Source of the DNA: CAINVV01 sp963663005
GTDB lineage: Bacteria > Bacteroidota > Bacteroidia > Bacteroidales > Prolixibacteraceae
DNA: 64,000 nucleotides
Reading direction: 5' to 3'
Assembly: GCA_963663005.2 (NCBI GenBank)
Contig: CAXXHH010000008.1
Coordinates: 248,001-312,000, forward strand
In this document: piece by piece, positions 26,155 to 34,606 of the stretch
Position numbering within the stretch: position 1 is the stretch's first letter
How the letters are laid out: every line of letters starts with the position of its first letter
Notes under the pieces: generated by a model
Seen by the model: the letters and a program-made list of their open reading frames with translations, nothing else
What the model was told of the DNA's origin: nothing
The model's database searches: none
Position numbers and translations under genes: made by a program

Positions 26155-27372
26155 TTATTCTTTTACAGCTATTTCGTTGATATTTTTAAATAGATGATAT
26201 CCAGAGTTTGGCACTATTATCGTGTCACCTTCAGATACGCCATCAATTATTTCTACAAACTCAGGACTTGTAAATCCTGTCGTTACCCGATGCTTAAAGG
26301 CTTTGCCTTCCTTGTAAACAAAAAGATATTCTGGTTTTCCTTTTTCAAATTGGGGAATATTTCTAATTCGCAATGCATTGTCCTTGTAATTTTTGGCTAT
26401 CCAGATTTCCAGATTTTGATGGGGCATAAGTTTCGGATGCGAGTTTTCTTCCAGGTGGACATTGAAAAGTACTTTGCCATTCTCCACAATAGGAGAAACA
26501 ATCCCAATATTCCCAAGCAATTTAACATCTTCGAATACTGCATAAATACGGGTTCCAGTCTTGACAAAATCCGCCATCTTTTCTTCAATTGAACCAGAAA
26601 TTTTATAAGAAGATAAGTCAGAGATCCGAACTAAAACCTGATCCTTGCTAACTTTTTCTCCTGTTTTATTTCCAATCGACAATACAATACCAGATGAATT
26701 AGATTTTACGTTCATCTGTTCCATAGCAGAGATTTTCTCCTTCAGCTCTTTTTCCTGAATTTCAATGCCTAAAAGCAATCCCTCCTCTTCTGCCCGAAGT
26801 TGTTTGAGACGAATGCTGTTCTTTTCCTTCGTGGTTAAAAGATCCTTTTCCGCAAGCGCTATTTCCTGTTTAGTTTTTTCAATTTTTGCAGGAGATATTC
26901 CCCCAACTTCTATCAATTGTTCCTCATCAGAAAGTTGTGATTTTAAGCTGGTAATATTTAATTTCTTGACATCTTCGCTATACTTTAAATCGATTTTAGT
27001 TGAAGTTTCAGCAAGATTATTCTTCTCGAGACTGTTTCTCTTGAGAGCTAATTGATCCTTAATATTCTCAATTTCCAACTTTATTTGCTGGTCGTCCAGT
27101 ATTAGAATTACATCTCCGGGCTGAACGTTACTTCCTGGTTCCTTAATGATTTTTTTTATGGTACTGGGATAAACACATCGTATAAGTACCTCGCTTTCAG
27201 GTTCAACAATACCAGATGTTTTGATTGGATCAATTACTTTACCCCTTTCAATTTTCAATATGACACATTCATTTTTCTCAATGATGCTTGGTTTATCAGA
27301 GCAAAATATGAAACTTATGATCATAAAAAATGATCCCAAAAGGAATGGGATGTTTTTTTCTTTGATGTACAT
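26155..27372 (-). CDS. HlyD-family periplasmic adaptor lipoprotein
   Basis: A 405-residue membrane-fusion protein. The N-terminus has a hydrophobic signal ending FIFCSDK, a likely lipobox. A barrel-sandwich half motif (GSNVQPGDVILILDDQQ) follows, then a coiled-coil hairpin of about 110 residues rich in K, E and L. The second half-lipoyl segment is MNVKSNSSGIVLSIGNKTGEKVS, then a beta-barrel domain. Such adaptors link an inner-membrane pump to a TolC channel, and the adjacent gene supplies that channel. The pump itself is not encoded nearby. Confidence 0.9.
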   Translation of the reverse strand: MYIKEKNIPFLLGSFFMIISFIFCSDKPSIIEKNECVILKIERGKVIDPIKTSGIVEPESEVLIRCVYPSTIKKIIKEPGSNVQPGDVILILDDQQIKLEIENIKDQLALKRNSLEKNNLAETSTKIDLKYSEDVKKLNITSLKSQLSDEEQLIEVGGISPAKIEKTKQEIALAEKDLLTTKEKNSIRLKQLRAEEEGLLLGIEIQEKELKEKISAMEQMNVKSNSSGIVLSIGNKTGEKVSKDQVLVRISDLSSYKISGSIEEKMADFVKTGTRIYAVFEDVKLLGNIGIVSPIVENGKVLFNVHLEENSHPKLMPHQNLEIWIAKNYKDNALRIRNIPQFEKGKPEYLFVYKEGKAFKHRVTTGFTSPEFVEIIDGVSEGDTIIVPNSGYHLFKNINEIAVKE

Positions 27373-27437
27373 GGTTATTGGTATTGATCGGATTCTGAAA
27401 CTCTCGATTATCTGGCAACTATATACCAGCCTGACAA

Positions 27438-27445
27438 CAAAGTTA
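27438..27445 (-). promoter_or_regulatory. Candidate -7 box of the HlyD/TolC/lplA operon
   Basis: On the minus strand the bases read TAACTTTG, an exact match to TAnnTTTG, placing transcription start about 60 bases before the HlyD-like start codon. No convincing -33 TTG is seen at standard spacing. Confidence 0.4.
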
Positions 27446-27549
27446 AGAAATCAACTCAGAGGAAACATAAAATATTCAAAATAATTAATTGGGAATCTTC
27501 ATGTTAAGGGTCTCGGCGGGAATGACTATTTGAGTTAATCAATTAACAA

Positions 27550-28309
27550 TCAAATGAATATTAATAAGGCAGAAATAAATGTAATCACTACAACGGTCCA
27601 ACGATAGGAGATATCGTTAATCATGTGCACTATTTTTATACCCATGTAGGCACCAAGCATTACAAATGGGACGGCAAAAAAGTCGACCGTTAATGATTCT
27701 CTATTTATGTTATTCCAAACAAAAAATTGTAAAGGGAACTTTGCCATGTTAATAATCGCAAAGAACCAGGCCGTTGTTCCAATGTAGTTTTTCTTAGTAA
27801 GATTTAAGGCTAGCAGATAGATCGCAAAAACCGGTCCGGCCACATTGCCAATCATCGTTGCAAATCCTCCAAGAATTCCGAATATTGCTGCAAATAGTGG
27901 GTGACCAGAAATATTACTTCTTTTTTGAACCAGGTCATTCCACACCATCAAAACAAGGGAAAATAAGACCGATATGGCGATTATATGCTTAAATTGATGA
28001 TCATTTACCAATGTGCCAGTCCACAGGGCGACAAATAGCCCCAATAATGCCCATGGGAGCGCTTTTAGCAATGGTTTCCATTCGGCATGACGGTGATAAT
28101 ACAAGACCGCAAATAAATCGGCTGTGATTAAAATTGGCAGCAATACGCCAGTTGACGCTTTCCCCACCGAAGATCATTGCCATCAAAGGAACAACAATCA
28201 TTGAGACTCCCGGGACGCCGGTCTTGGACATTCCTATCAGGAGTGCGCACATACCGATAAGAGCCCAATATGTCAATGGTAAGGAAGAATAAGCGAACGA
28301 ACCCTGCAT
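27550..28309 (-). pseudogene. TauE/SafE-family membrane permease with a frameshift
   Basis: Two overlapping frames together make one protein of about 252 residues of the TauE/SafE (sulfite exporter-like) family. The first frame gives the start MQGSFAYSSLPLTYWALIGM and continues through MSKTGVPGVSMIVVPLMAMIFGG. The family continuation KASTGVLLPILITADLFAVLYY is in the next frame, running to the stop at 27550. The switch falls in a run of four C (four G on the coding strand) at 28162-28165; one base fewer restores a single frame. Either the gene is broken, the sequence has a homopolymer error, or slippage is used. The remaining sequence is otherwise intact, with about seven membrane segments. 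Confidence 0.75.
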
Positions 28310-28343
28310 TTCTATATGATTTTCTGATTTGAATTGATTTACC

Positions 28344-28351
28344 TATTTTTG
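28344..28351 (+). promoter_or_regulatory. Candidate -7 box of efp
   Basis: TATTTTTG followed by C matches the TAnnTTTG box and lies 45 bases before the efp ATG. A -33 box at the standard distance is not clear. Confidence 0.35.
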
Positions 28352-28395
28352 CAAAAAATTTAAAGATAGATTTTTAACGACAAATTTAGTGGATA

Positions 28396-28965
28396 ATGGC
28401 AAGTTTAGCAGATTTTCGTAATGGATTGTGTATCGAATTCAACGATCAGATATTTCAGATTGTGAGCTTTCAGCATGTCAAACCGGGCAAAGGGCCAGCG
28501 TTTGTCAGAACAAAGCTGAAGAATATGAAAACGGGGAAGGTAATTGATAACACTTTTTCCGGCGGTACAAAAATTACAACGGTTCGGGTTGAGAGGAGGC
28601 CTTATCAATATCTTTACCATGATGAAACCGGCTATAATTTCATGAATGCTGAGACTTTCGAACAGGTGAATATAGACGCTGCGATGGTTGAGAATGCGGA
28701 TTTAATGAAAGAAGGGATGACGGTTGAAATCACTTATCATGCGGAAACAGAGACTCCTTTAACAGTAGACCTTCCTCCTTTTATCGAATTGGAAATCACC
28801 TACGCAGAACCGAGTGAACGAGGAAATACTGCATCTTCGACAGCCCTAAAGGCAGTAACAGTGGAGTCAGGAGCGACAATTTATGTTCCTCTATTTATTA
28901 ATCAGGGGGATATTATTAAGGTAGATACGCGGGATCGTTCGTATTCTGAGCGAGTAAAGAAATAA
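28396..28965 (+). CDS. efp: Translation elongation factor P
   Basis: A 189-residue tRNA-mimic factor that rescues ribosomes stalled at polyproline. The N-terminal KOW-like domain contains HVKPGKGPAFVRTK, with the lysine (K32) at the tip that is post-translationally modified in many bacteria. Two OB-fold domains follow, with the C-terminal signature GDIIKVDTRDRSYSERVK. Length is standard. The gene is monocistronic: it faces queA tail to tail, and the last codons lie inside a long palindrome that ends transcription of both genes. Confidence 0.97.
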   Translation: MASLADFRNGLCIEFNDQIFQIVSFQHVKPGKGPAFVRTKLKNMKTGKVIDNTFSGGTKITTVRVERRPYQYLYHDETGYNFMNAETFEQVNIDAAMVENADLMKEGMTVEITYHAETETPLTVDLPPFIELEITYAEPSERGNTASSTALKAVTVESGATIYVPLFINQGDIIKVDTRDRSYSERVKK

Positions 28966-29024
28966 ATTTCATAAAAAAAACCGGGGAACTTCTTCCCCGG
29001 TTTTTTTTTATGAAATTTATTTCT
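28958..29024. terminator. Long bidirectional terminator between efp and queA
   Basis: The left arm (28958-28988) and right arm (28993-29024) are complementary over about 31 base pairs with one extra T, around a CTTC loop. The core is CCGGGGAA/TTCCCCGG flanked by A8 and T9, so each strand has a GC-rich hairpin followed by a T run. The outer AT-rich part takes in the efp stop codon and the base pairs next to the queA stop. Confidence 0.92.
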
Positions 29025-30084
29025 AGATAATTAGCATTGCATCACCATATGTCCCAAAATGATATTTTTCACGGATTGCTTCTTTGTATGCATTCATGAG
29101 ATAGTCGTAACCGGCAAATGCGCTAACCATCATCAACAGTGTTGAAAGCGGCAGATGAAAATTGGAAATCATGCTATCGGCAACACTGAAATCATAAGGA
29201 GGGAAGATAAACTTGTTCGTCCATCCTTCAAATGGTTTAAGCATACCATTTGTTGAAACAGATGTTTCCAAAGTCCTCATCACTGTGGTACCAACTGCAC
29301 AAACGCGATGTTTCTCTTCTTTGGCAGCGTTAACAATATTAACGGCCTCCTCTTTGATCCAGATTTGCTCTGAATCCATTTTGTGTTTAGTAAGATCTTC
29401 CACATCTACACTCCTAAAATTACCCAAGCCGACATGCAAGGTGATTTCAGCAAAATCTACACCCTTAATTTCCAGTCGCTTGAGTAATTCACGACTAAAG
29501 TGAAGGCCTGCTGTCGGAGCTGCAACCGCACCTTCGTGCTTTGCAAAGACGGTTTGATATCGCATTGCATCGTCCTCTTCAACTGGCCGATTTATGATTT
29601 TCGGCAGAGGAGTTTCTCCCAATTTGAACAAAGTTTCTTTGAATTCGTCATAGGTGCCATCAAACAGGAAACGTAATGTCCGACCTCTGGAGGTTGTATT
29701 GTCAATGACTTCAGCAACTAATAAATCATCATCTCCAAAGTATAATTTGTTCCCAATCCTTATCTTTCTGGCGGGATCAACCAATACATCCCAGAGTCGC
29801 AATTCGCGATTTAATTCCCTTAACAGGAACACTTCAATTTGGGCTCCGGTTTTTTCTTTGTTACCATAGAGCCTGGCTGGGAAAACCTTCGTATTATTGA
29901 AAACCATGACATCCTTGTCATTAAAGTAATCAATAACATCTTTGAAAATTTTGTGCTCAATGTCGCCGGTTTGACGGTTTAAAACAAGTAACCTTGATTC
30001 GTCCCGATTCTTCGATGGATGAAGTGAAATCAGTTCATCAGGTAAGTTGTACTTAAATTTCGAAAGCTTCATTGTTGATGACAT
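29023..30084 (-). CDS. queA: S-adenosylmethionine:tRNA ribosyltransferase-isomerase
   Basis: A 353-residue enzyme that transfers the ribosyl part of SAM to preQ1 in tRNA, making epoxyqueuosine, the penultimate step of queuosine synthesis. Motifs include the N-terminal YNLPDELISLHPS, FNNTKVFPARLYG, the AAPTAGLHF loop, and TLHVGLGNFRSV. The start may be the Met at residue 5. queG, the next enzyme in the pathway, is encoded elsewhere in this window at 51580-52518. It follows truB by nine bases on the same strand. Confidence 0.96.
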   Translation of the reverse strand: MSSTMKLSKFKYNLPDELISLHPSKNRDESRLLVLNRQTGDIEHKIFKDVIDYFNDKDVMVFNNTKVFPARLYGNKEKTGAQIEVFLLRELNRELRLWDVLVDPARKIRIGNKLYFGDDDLLVAEVIDNTTSRGRTLRFLFDGTYDEFKETLFKLGETPLPKIINRPVEEDDAMRYQTVFAKHEGAVAAPTAGLHFSRELLKRLEIKGVDFAEITLHVGLGNFRSVDVEDLTKHKMDSEQIWIKEEAVNIVNAAKEEKHRVCAVGTTVMRTLETSVSTNGMLKPFEGWTNKFIFPPYDFSVADSMISNFHLPLSTLLMMVSAFAGYDYLMNAYKEAIREKYHFGTYGDAMLII

Positions 30085-30093
30085 TTATATGAT

Positions 30094-30828
30094 TTAAATT
30101 ATTGAATGTATTTTATTCTGAAAATAACCAGTAAGCATTTCTGCCAACTCTTCCAGATTCAAACTTTGTTCTAACGTATATTCTCCTATTCGTGTTCGCT
30201 GAAGTCCTGTTAAATATGCACCGCTGTTTAGCTTTACGCCAATATCTCTAGCCAGGGCTCGGATATATGTTCCTTTGCTACAAACAATTCGAAGCTCAAG
30301 TTCCGGCATGTCAAAACGCAGTAGTTCAATTTCTTCGATAACGAGCGTTTTAGATTTAAGCTCAATTTCTTTGCCTTTTCTGGCAAATTGATAGGCTCTT
30401 TTCCCATTCACTTTTATGGCAGAGTATGCCGGAGGAACCTGTTCTATTGAGCCGACAAACTGAAGAAGAGTTCTTTCTACCAATTCTTTCGAAATGTGCG
30501 AAGTCTCAAAATGTTCATTTTCCTCAGTTTCAAGATCATAAGAGGGAGTTGTTGCACCTAATTTTATCGTTGCAATATATTCCTTTTCGTCAGCTTGAAT
30601 TTCGTCAATTTGCTTAGTTGATTTACCTGAACAGAGCACCATAACACCTGTAGCTTTGGGATCTAAAGTTCCTGCGTGGCCAATTTTTAATTTTTTTATC
30701 TTCATCAGTCGGCAAAGCATATTACGAACTTTCTGAACCAAATCAAAGGAGGTCCAGTCAAGAGGCTTATTTAACACCAGGATCTCGCCCTGAATGAAAT
30801 CAAAATCTTTTGATTCCTTATATCTCAT
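30094..30828 (-). CDS. truB: tRNA pseudouridine-55 synthase
   Basis: A 244-residue pseudouridine synthase that makes psi-55 in the T-loop of tRNAs. The catalytic Asp is D56 in GHAGTLDPKATGVM. Other family segments are LVLNKPLDWTSFDLV, KEYIATIKLGATTPSYD, VPPAYSAIKVNGKRAY and CSKGTYIRALARDIG. The chain is shorter at the C-terminus than E. coli TruB, lacking most of a PUA domain, as in many Bacteroidota. It lies between the DUF3098 gene and queA on the minus strand. Confidence 0.96.
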   Translation of the reverse strand: MRYKESKDFDFIQGEILVLNKPLDWTSFDLVQKVRNMLCRLMKIKKLKIGHAGTLDPKATGVMVLCSGKSTKQIDEIQADEKEYIATIKLGATTPSYDLETEENEHFETSHISKELVERTLLQFVGSIEQVPPAYSAIKVNGKRAYQFARKGKEIELKSKTLVIEEIELLRFDMPELELRIVCSKGTYIRALARDIGVKLNSGAYLTGLQRTRIGEYTLEQSLNLEELAEMLTGYFQNKIHSII

Positions 30829-30866
30829 TTAATGAACGGGTAATTTTGGAAAGAGGGTTGGAGCAC

Positions 30867-31124
30867 TTAGTTTTCCGATTTTGGTTTTTTCATGATAGCA
30901 TAGATTTCAAAAAGAAATCCAAACATCACGACTATCGGAGCTAAAGTGATTCGACGGAAACTAAATATAACATTCTTATCAAATACATTTGGATCTGTAC
31001 TTTTACCACCTGTCATCAAAGCAAATCCAAAGATGATGATAACCAACCCAATTAGCATTAGCTTCAGATTCTCTTTACCAAGGGCGAACCCAGCCGGGTC
31101 CTTTTGTCCGCTATTCTTAACCAT
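30867..31124 (-). CDS. DUF3098 small membrane protein
   Basis: An 85-residue protein with two transmembrane segments (about 24-42 and 56-78) and short polar ends. The signatures are KENLKLMLIGLVIIIFGF and RRITLAPIVVMFGFLFEIYAI, typical of DUF3098, which is found in Bacteroidota downstream of ftsX. The function is unknown; conserved linkage to ftsX suggests a role in division or cell-wall turnover, but that is inference. In many relatives uppP lies between this gene and truB; here only 38 bases separate them. Confidence 0.88.
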   Translation of the reverse strand: MVKNSGQKDPAGFALGKENLKLMLIGLVIIIFGFALMTGGKSTDPNVFDKNVIFSFRRITLAPIVVMFGFLFEIYAIMKKPKSEN

Positions 31125-31160
31125 TAAACAATGAATTAGTTATTAACCCGCAAAGATAGT

Positions 31161-32036
31161 TCAATAATAGAGCTGATCAAACTTCATTCGCAAAAATTTA
31201 TTTACTGCAAAATAGGTCGATAAAGATGTCATAACAAATCCAAAGACGAAAATTCCTGCAACTAGTAAAAAGAGTGATGTAGAATCCTGAAAATCAATAA
31301 AATCCTTTAGCTCGGATTGATAGGAAAAGAAAATTAGCAAAAGGAAAATGCAGGCAACAATGGCTCCGTAAATGCCATGCAAAATACTTTTAACAATGAA
31401 AGGAAACCTGATAAATGATCTGGTCGCACCTACAAGCTGCATCGAATTAATAAGATATCTCTTGGAGTAGATTGAAAGCCGAATCGTGTTATTGATTAAA
31501 GCGATGAAGATGGTAAACATCAGAATGCTCAAAAACAATATAATTATACTCAGTTTTTGAACGTTGGACGTTAATTGTTTTACCAGATTTCTTTGGTAAT
31601 AGACCTCTTGAACCTCGGGAAATTTCAAAAATTTTGCTTCAATTACAGCCAAACTATCCGGATTGGTATATTGCGCATGCATTTTTACATCCATTGAAGA
31701 AAGCAAGGGATTATAACCTAAAAAATCGACGAAGTCTTCACCAAGTTCCTTTTTTAGTTCGTCAGCAGCAGTTTGTTTATCCACGAAACGGGTAGATTTT
31801 ATATACGGCGTTGCTTCCAGATTCTTCTGTAATTTGAGGATGTCAACCTCTCGTGTACTGTCCTTTAAAATCAGAGTAACCCCTAAATTTTCCATTACGT
31901 AGTTAGTGAGACGGTTGGTATTGATCAACAGAAGCCCCAACAGACCAAAGAGGAACAGCACAAGCGAAATACTTAATGTTGTGCTGAAATATGAGCTAAA
32001 AAGGGATTTTCTCAATTTTAATTTATCTTTTACCAT
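31161..32036 (-). CDS. ftsX: Cell-division ABC permease FtsX
   Basis: A 291-residue protein with the FtsX topology: one N-terminal membrane segment (about 18-40), an extracytoplasmic domain (about 45-155), then three more membrane segments. TPYIKSTRFVDKQTAADELKKEL is in the extracytoplasmic domain. The permease core includes NNTIRLSIYSKRYLINSMQLVGAT. FtsX works with the ATPase FtsE to control peptidoglycan hydrolases at the septum, often through EnvC-like activators, and one is encoded at 8101-9309. ftsE is not adjacent. It lies 16 bases after the YfhO-like gene. Confidence 0.93.
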   Translation of the reverse strand: MVKDKLKLRKSLFSSYFSTTLSISLVLFLFGLLGLLLINTNRLTNYVMENLGVTLILKDSTREVDILKLQKNLEATPYIKSTRFVDKQTAADELKKELGEDFVDFLGYNPLLSSMDVKMHAQYTNPDSLAVIEAKFLKFPEVQEVYYQRNLVKQLTSNVQKLSIIILFLSILMFTIFIALINNTIRLSIYSKRYLINSMQLVGATRSFIRFPFIVKSILHGIYGAIVACIFLLLIFFSYQSELKDFIDFQDSTSLFLLVAGIFVFGFVMTSLSTYFAVNKFLRMKFDQLYY

Positions 32037-32052
32037 AGGGAAAAATTAAGTC

Positions 32053-34518
32053 TCAATTTGTGCTTTTTTTCAAAGTTATATTTTTATACAGCACTAACCC
32101 AATAAGCAGTAGCAAAATAAGCGACGAAGCCATAGAAATTTTCTTCCCAACAGCGTATGAAACAGGTTCAAACTTGAAAGTGATATCATAATCACCTTTC
32201 TGAAGAACCATGGATCTCAAAACATAATTTGCCTGGAAATGGGGGACTAGTTTATCGCCAATATAAGCATTCCAACCTTTTGGATAGTAAATCTCTGAAA
32301 AGACAGCGATTTCGTTGCCATTCCCAGAATAACTGTATACCACCTGATTTGGAGTATATGATTTAAGGGAAAGTTTTGAGGAAGAAACTGGATTTGGTTT
32401 TAAATTTTCCAGCAAAGGCAGGAATTTTCTGTCCACGACGATAGTTTTGTTCAGATCTAATTTTTCCAGTGCTGCTATTTCCTGATCTGGATTATCTGCT
32501 GGCTGGAAAGAATTGACGATCCAGGCGCTTCCCATCGCTTTTTTATTGACTAACGGAGCAGCTTCCGGATTGTAAATCAGATATTTGGTGTTCAGCATAT
32601 TAAGCACATTCAATCCGATGAAAATGGAATCAACGCCACTTTCCGATTTCAGTGCGTTTAGTTTTGTTCCAAGTTGTTGAATTTCATTTCCAATATGTCT
32701 TTCTATCAATTCCTGATATCTTCTCATTTTGGCGCCATGGTACCCACCAACAGATTGGTGATAATAGGAAGTGCTTGCCTCATTGAAGGGATCAACTGAA
32801 AGATTTAGTACCCTGTATTCGCTTTTATCGTTTAAAATCTCTTTATCAGCTTTTGTCAGAGGGTATGGATTTCGTGCCTTTTGTTCCTGTACAAAATTGT
32901 CATCATTAAGATATCTCTTGTCTACGCCCCACATATCCACGAGGATAAGAAAACCGATGAGAAATAATGCATATTCGGACTTCAACTTCTTTGCTACAAA
33001 TACCCACAGAATTAGCGCAGTAGCCAAAATAAAAGCCATTGACCGGAGAGCGTCAGACCGTAAAAACGATTTACGATCGTCGACAAGTCCATTCTGGATC
33101 CATGCAGGCATTTGCGAATCACTGGCAGAGATAAAGGATCCAGATAATCCCGGCAGAAGGAAAAAAAGAAAGGAGAGGCCTGCAGTCAAAGCAACGCTCC
33201 AGATTAGCGCTTTCTTCCACTGTGCCGGATTAATTTCCTCAGAGAATATTTTGTTCAATCCAATTGATGCCAATAGAGGTATAGTAAAACCGGCAATTAC
33301 CAGGATCATTGAAACTGTTCTGAACTTGTTATATCCCGGAAAATAATCGAGAAAGAACTCCGTAAGTGGCATAAAGTTACGACCCCAGGACAACATAACA
33401 GAGAAAATGGTGGCCGAAATAATCCAGATTCTTAGAGATCCCTTGGTAAGAAATAGCGAAAGAACAAACAAAAACAAAACGATGGCGCCGACGTAAACCG
33501 GTCCGGAAGTACCTGGTTGTGTTCCCCAGTATCCTGGAAGTTGTTTGACAATGGAATTTGCGTTTGGTACCTTATTCGTTCGTAATAATTCTGCTGTAGC
33601 GGAATTTTGGCCAAAATCAATCATCGAAGCCCCTCCTTTGAAATTTGGAATCAGAAGTGTCATCGTTTCATCAACGCCATAGCTCCAGCCGGTGGCATAG
33701 TCTTTGTCCAGCCCGGAAGTCTTATTCGATTTATCCTGAGTAAGTTCAGATGGTCCGCGGAGAGAGAATTTTCCATATTCGTAGGTTGTCCAAAGTCTTT
33801 CAGCATTGGCGGCTATTGCCAGAAATGCGAAAAGCACTACAACACCACATCTCTTTAGAAAATCGTTCAGATTTTTTTCTTTAAATGCGAAATAGAACTC
33901 TGCGATACCAAATATCAGAATTGTCAGCATGGAATAATACGTTATCTGAAGGTGGTTTGCATAGATCTGCAATGCGAGAAAGAGTGCAAAAAAGGCACTA
34001 CCCACCAACAAATTTTTCTTCCATGCATGGTAAAGAGCACCAATCATAGGAGCCATAAATCCGATTGCAATTGCTTTTGTATTATGGCCAGCAGTGATAA
34101 TTATAAAATCATAGGATGAGAATCCGAAAGCAATAGCGCCAATCAGACAGATCCAGGGATTCAGTCCGACCAATAGCAACGCCAGGTAAAACCCTATCAG
34201 GTAGAGAAAGACGAAGCTAATCGGCCTCCAGTCGAAAAGTGTAGTTATAGAATAGATTGGAGATAGCAAGGAAGTTGTGGGCAAGCCAATCAGATAAGCG
34301 GGCATTCCGCCGAACATCGAATTGGTCCAAAGAGCCAGATCATTATGAGTCTTGTTATAATCCGTGATCTCTTTGGCCATACCCGTAGCGGTATTGGTGT
34401 CGTGTTGATTCAGTTTTTTCCCTTCCATCTGAGGAGAAAAGTAAATTGCAGGAAGAATCAGGAAAAGGAAAACAGCGGTCAAATGGGGGAGGGCTTTTTT
34501 GAATAATACGTTATCCAT
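32053..34518 (-). CDS. YfhO-family large membrane protein
   Basis: An 821-residue protein starting MDNVLFKKALPHLTAVFLFL, with roughly 12-13 membrane helices, a soluble segment at about 560-760 and a final helix near the C-terminus. It resembles YfhO-type proteins, members of the GT-C-like membrane glycosyltransferase group, some of which help glycosylate lipoteichoic acid in Firmicutes. In Bacteroidota the substrate is unknown. A longer frame opens upstream at 34635 but would add a charged, non-conserved 39-residue tail crossing the divergent promoter, so ATG 34518 is preferred. The neighbouring polysaccharide genes fit a surface-glycan role. Confidence 0.82.
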   Translation of the reverse strand: MDNVLFKKALPHLTAVFLFLILPAIYFSPQMEGKKLNQHDTNTATGMAKEITDYNKTHNDLALWTNSMFGGMPAYLIGLPTTSLLSPIYSITTLFDWRPISFVFLYLIGFYLALLLVGLNPWICLIGAIAFGFSSYDFIIITAGHNTKAIAIGFMAPMIGALYHAWKKNLLVGSAFFALFLALQIYANHLQITYYSMLTILIFGIAEFYFAFKEKNLNDFLKRCGVVVLFAFLAIAANAERLWTTYEYGKFSLRGPSELTQDKSNKTSGLDKDYATGWSYGVDETMTLLIPNFKGGASMIDFGQNSATAELLRTNKVPNANSIVKQLPGYWGTQPGTSGPVYVGAIVLFLFVLSLFLTKGSLRIWIISATIFSVMLSWGRNFMPLTEFFLDYFPGYNKFRTVSMILVIAGFTIPLLASIGLNKIFSEEINPAQWKKALIWSVALTAGLSFLFFLLPGLSGSFISASDSQMPAWIQNGLVDDRKSFLRSDALRSMAFILATALILWVFVAKKLKSEYALFLIGFLILVDMWGVDKRYLNDDNFVQEQKARNPYPLTKADKEILNDKSEYRVLNLSVDPFNEASTSYYHQSVGGYHGAKMRRYQELIERHIGNEIQQLGTKLNALKSESGVDSIFIGLNVLNMLNTKYLIYNPEAAPLVNKKAMGSAWIVNSFQPADNPDQEIAALEKLDLNKTIVVDRKFLPLLENLKPNPVSSSKLSLKSYTPNQVVYSYSGNGNEIAVFSEIYYPKGWNAYIGDKLVPHFQANYVLRSMVLQKGDYDITFKFEPVSYAVGKKISMASSLILLLLIGLVLYKNITLKKSTN

Positions 34519-34574
34519 GGCTTCAATGTTGATTTTGACCGTAAAAGTACATTTTTTTATACAATGGTTTTTCC

Positions 34575-34582
34575 TACTTTTG
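34575..34582 (+). promoter_or_regulatory. Candidate -7 box of the flippase/GT2 operon
   Basis: TACTTTTG exactly matches TAnnTTTG and predicts transcription start near 34589, 18 bases before the TTG start codon at 34607. No clear -33 TTG was found. Its position argues against starts further upstream in the same frame. Confidence 0.45.
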
Positions 34583-34606
34583 TCCTTATTTGAAAATTCT
34601 ATCCTA

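Noticed and set aside
28001..28309. Two separate small membrane-protein genes at 27550-28167 and 28001-28309
   Set aside because: They overlap and join into one TauE/SafE protein by a single base change, so one frameshifted gene is the simpler reading.
32771..33346. Long plus-strand frame inside the YfhO-like gene
   Set aside because: It lies antisense to a conserved membrane protein and has no recognisable domain, so it is a shadow frame.
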